A stretch of DNA of 24,074 bases, from assembly GCA_964370625.1 (NCBI GenBank), contig CAYJKB010000033.1, forward strand, positions 1 through 24,074, written 5' to 3'. Source of the DNA: CAYJKB01 sp964370625 (GTDB taxonomy: Bacteria; Bacillota; Clostridia; Oscillospirales; Butyricicoccaceae). Positions 23,984 through 24,074 of the stretch are shown in pieces. Position numbers and translations under genes: made by a program. Positions within the stretch are counted from its first letter, which is position 1, and the number at the start of each line of letters is the position of its first letter. The notes under the pieces are model-generated. The model did not search any database. It saw only the letters and a list, made by a program, of their open reading frames with translations, and had not been told where the DNA came from.

Positions 23984-24074
23984 AATGTGCCCAGTCTCAA
24001 CATGGTGTGATTACCTATTGATAAAGCTATCACAATTTCTAATTCATATATAAAATAAAAAAATGACACTGAAC

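Noticed and set aside
24006..24034. TGTGAT/ATCACA pair resembling a Crp-type site
   Set aside because: The half sites are 17 bases apart rather than the 4-6 needed, and a cAMP-Crp system is not expected in Clostridia.

Overview
The window is an AT-rich stretch of a Gram-positive, low-GC chromosome. A divergent spoIID plus an adjacent spoIIQ-like zinc peptidase points to an endospore-forming member of the Clostridia (Bacillota). A three-SLH-domain secreted protein indicates an S-layer or a cell-wall polymer that holds SLH proteins. Genus cannot be fixed from the sequence alone; a Lachnospirales-like gut or rumen organism is a reasonable guess. There is one run of 100 Ns (8829-8928), probably a scaffold gap rather than real sequence.

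Layout. Positions 1-3343 read leftward: a possible gene fragment at the edge, a membrane-anchored CHASE-GGDEF diguanylate cyclase, two adjacent serine tRNA genes (GCU and UGA) with their own promoter and terminator, and a stand-alone citrate synthase. From 3449 onward all genes read rightward: spoIID, spoIIQ, an unrecognised polytopic membrane protein overlapping an iron-dependent alcohol dehydrogenase by 4 bases, then a 5.2 kb gene for a giant SLH-anchored surface protein. That protein has a Gly/Ser linker built from 36-bp tandem repeats and a long array of beta-rich domains whose recurring G-x-[NYH]-T-[IV]-x-[IL]-x-A-x-x-Y motif resembles the Shr-like Hb-interacting family (old DUF1533).

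The last 10.5 kb is a pentose catabolism and uptake locus: a LacI-family regulator, then a TIM-barrel sugar isomerase/epimerase, a Gfo/Idh/MocA oxidoreductase, an ABC sugar importer (lipoprotein binding protein, double ATPase, permease), xylose isomerase (xylA) and xylulokinase (xylB). The working model is that the importer brings in xylose or a xylose-containing compound, XylA and XylB convert xylose to xylulose 5-phosphate, and the isomerase/oxidoreductase pair handles a modified or conjugated sugar before it reaches XylA. A near-identical 14-bp palindrome lies just downstream of the regulator's own promoter and just upstream of the first catabolic gene, so the LacI protein very probably controls both itself and the operon. 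Hairpins before the binding-protein gene and, much stronger, after it suggest uneven expression within the operon.

The most interesting items are the isomerase/oxidoreductase pair grafted onto a xylose operon, the palindrome pair, the surface protein with its repeat array, and a double ATPase whose second site lacks the usual catalytic residues. No CRISPR array, insertion sequence, prophage gene or defence system was seen.
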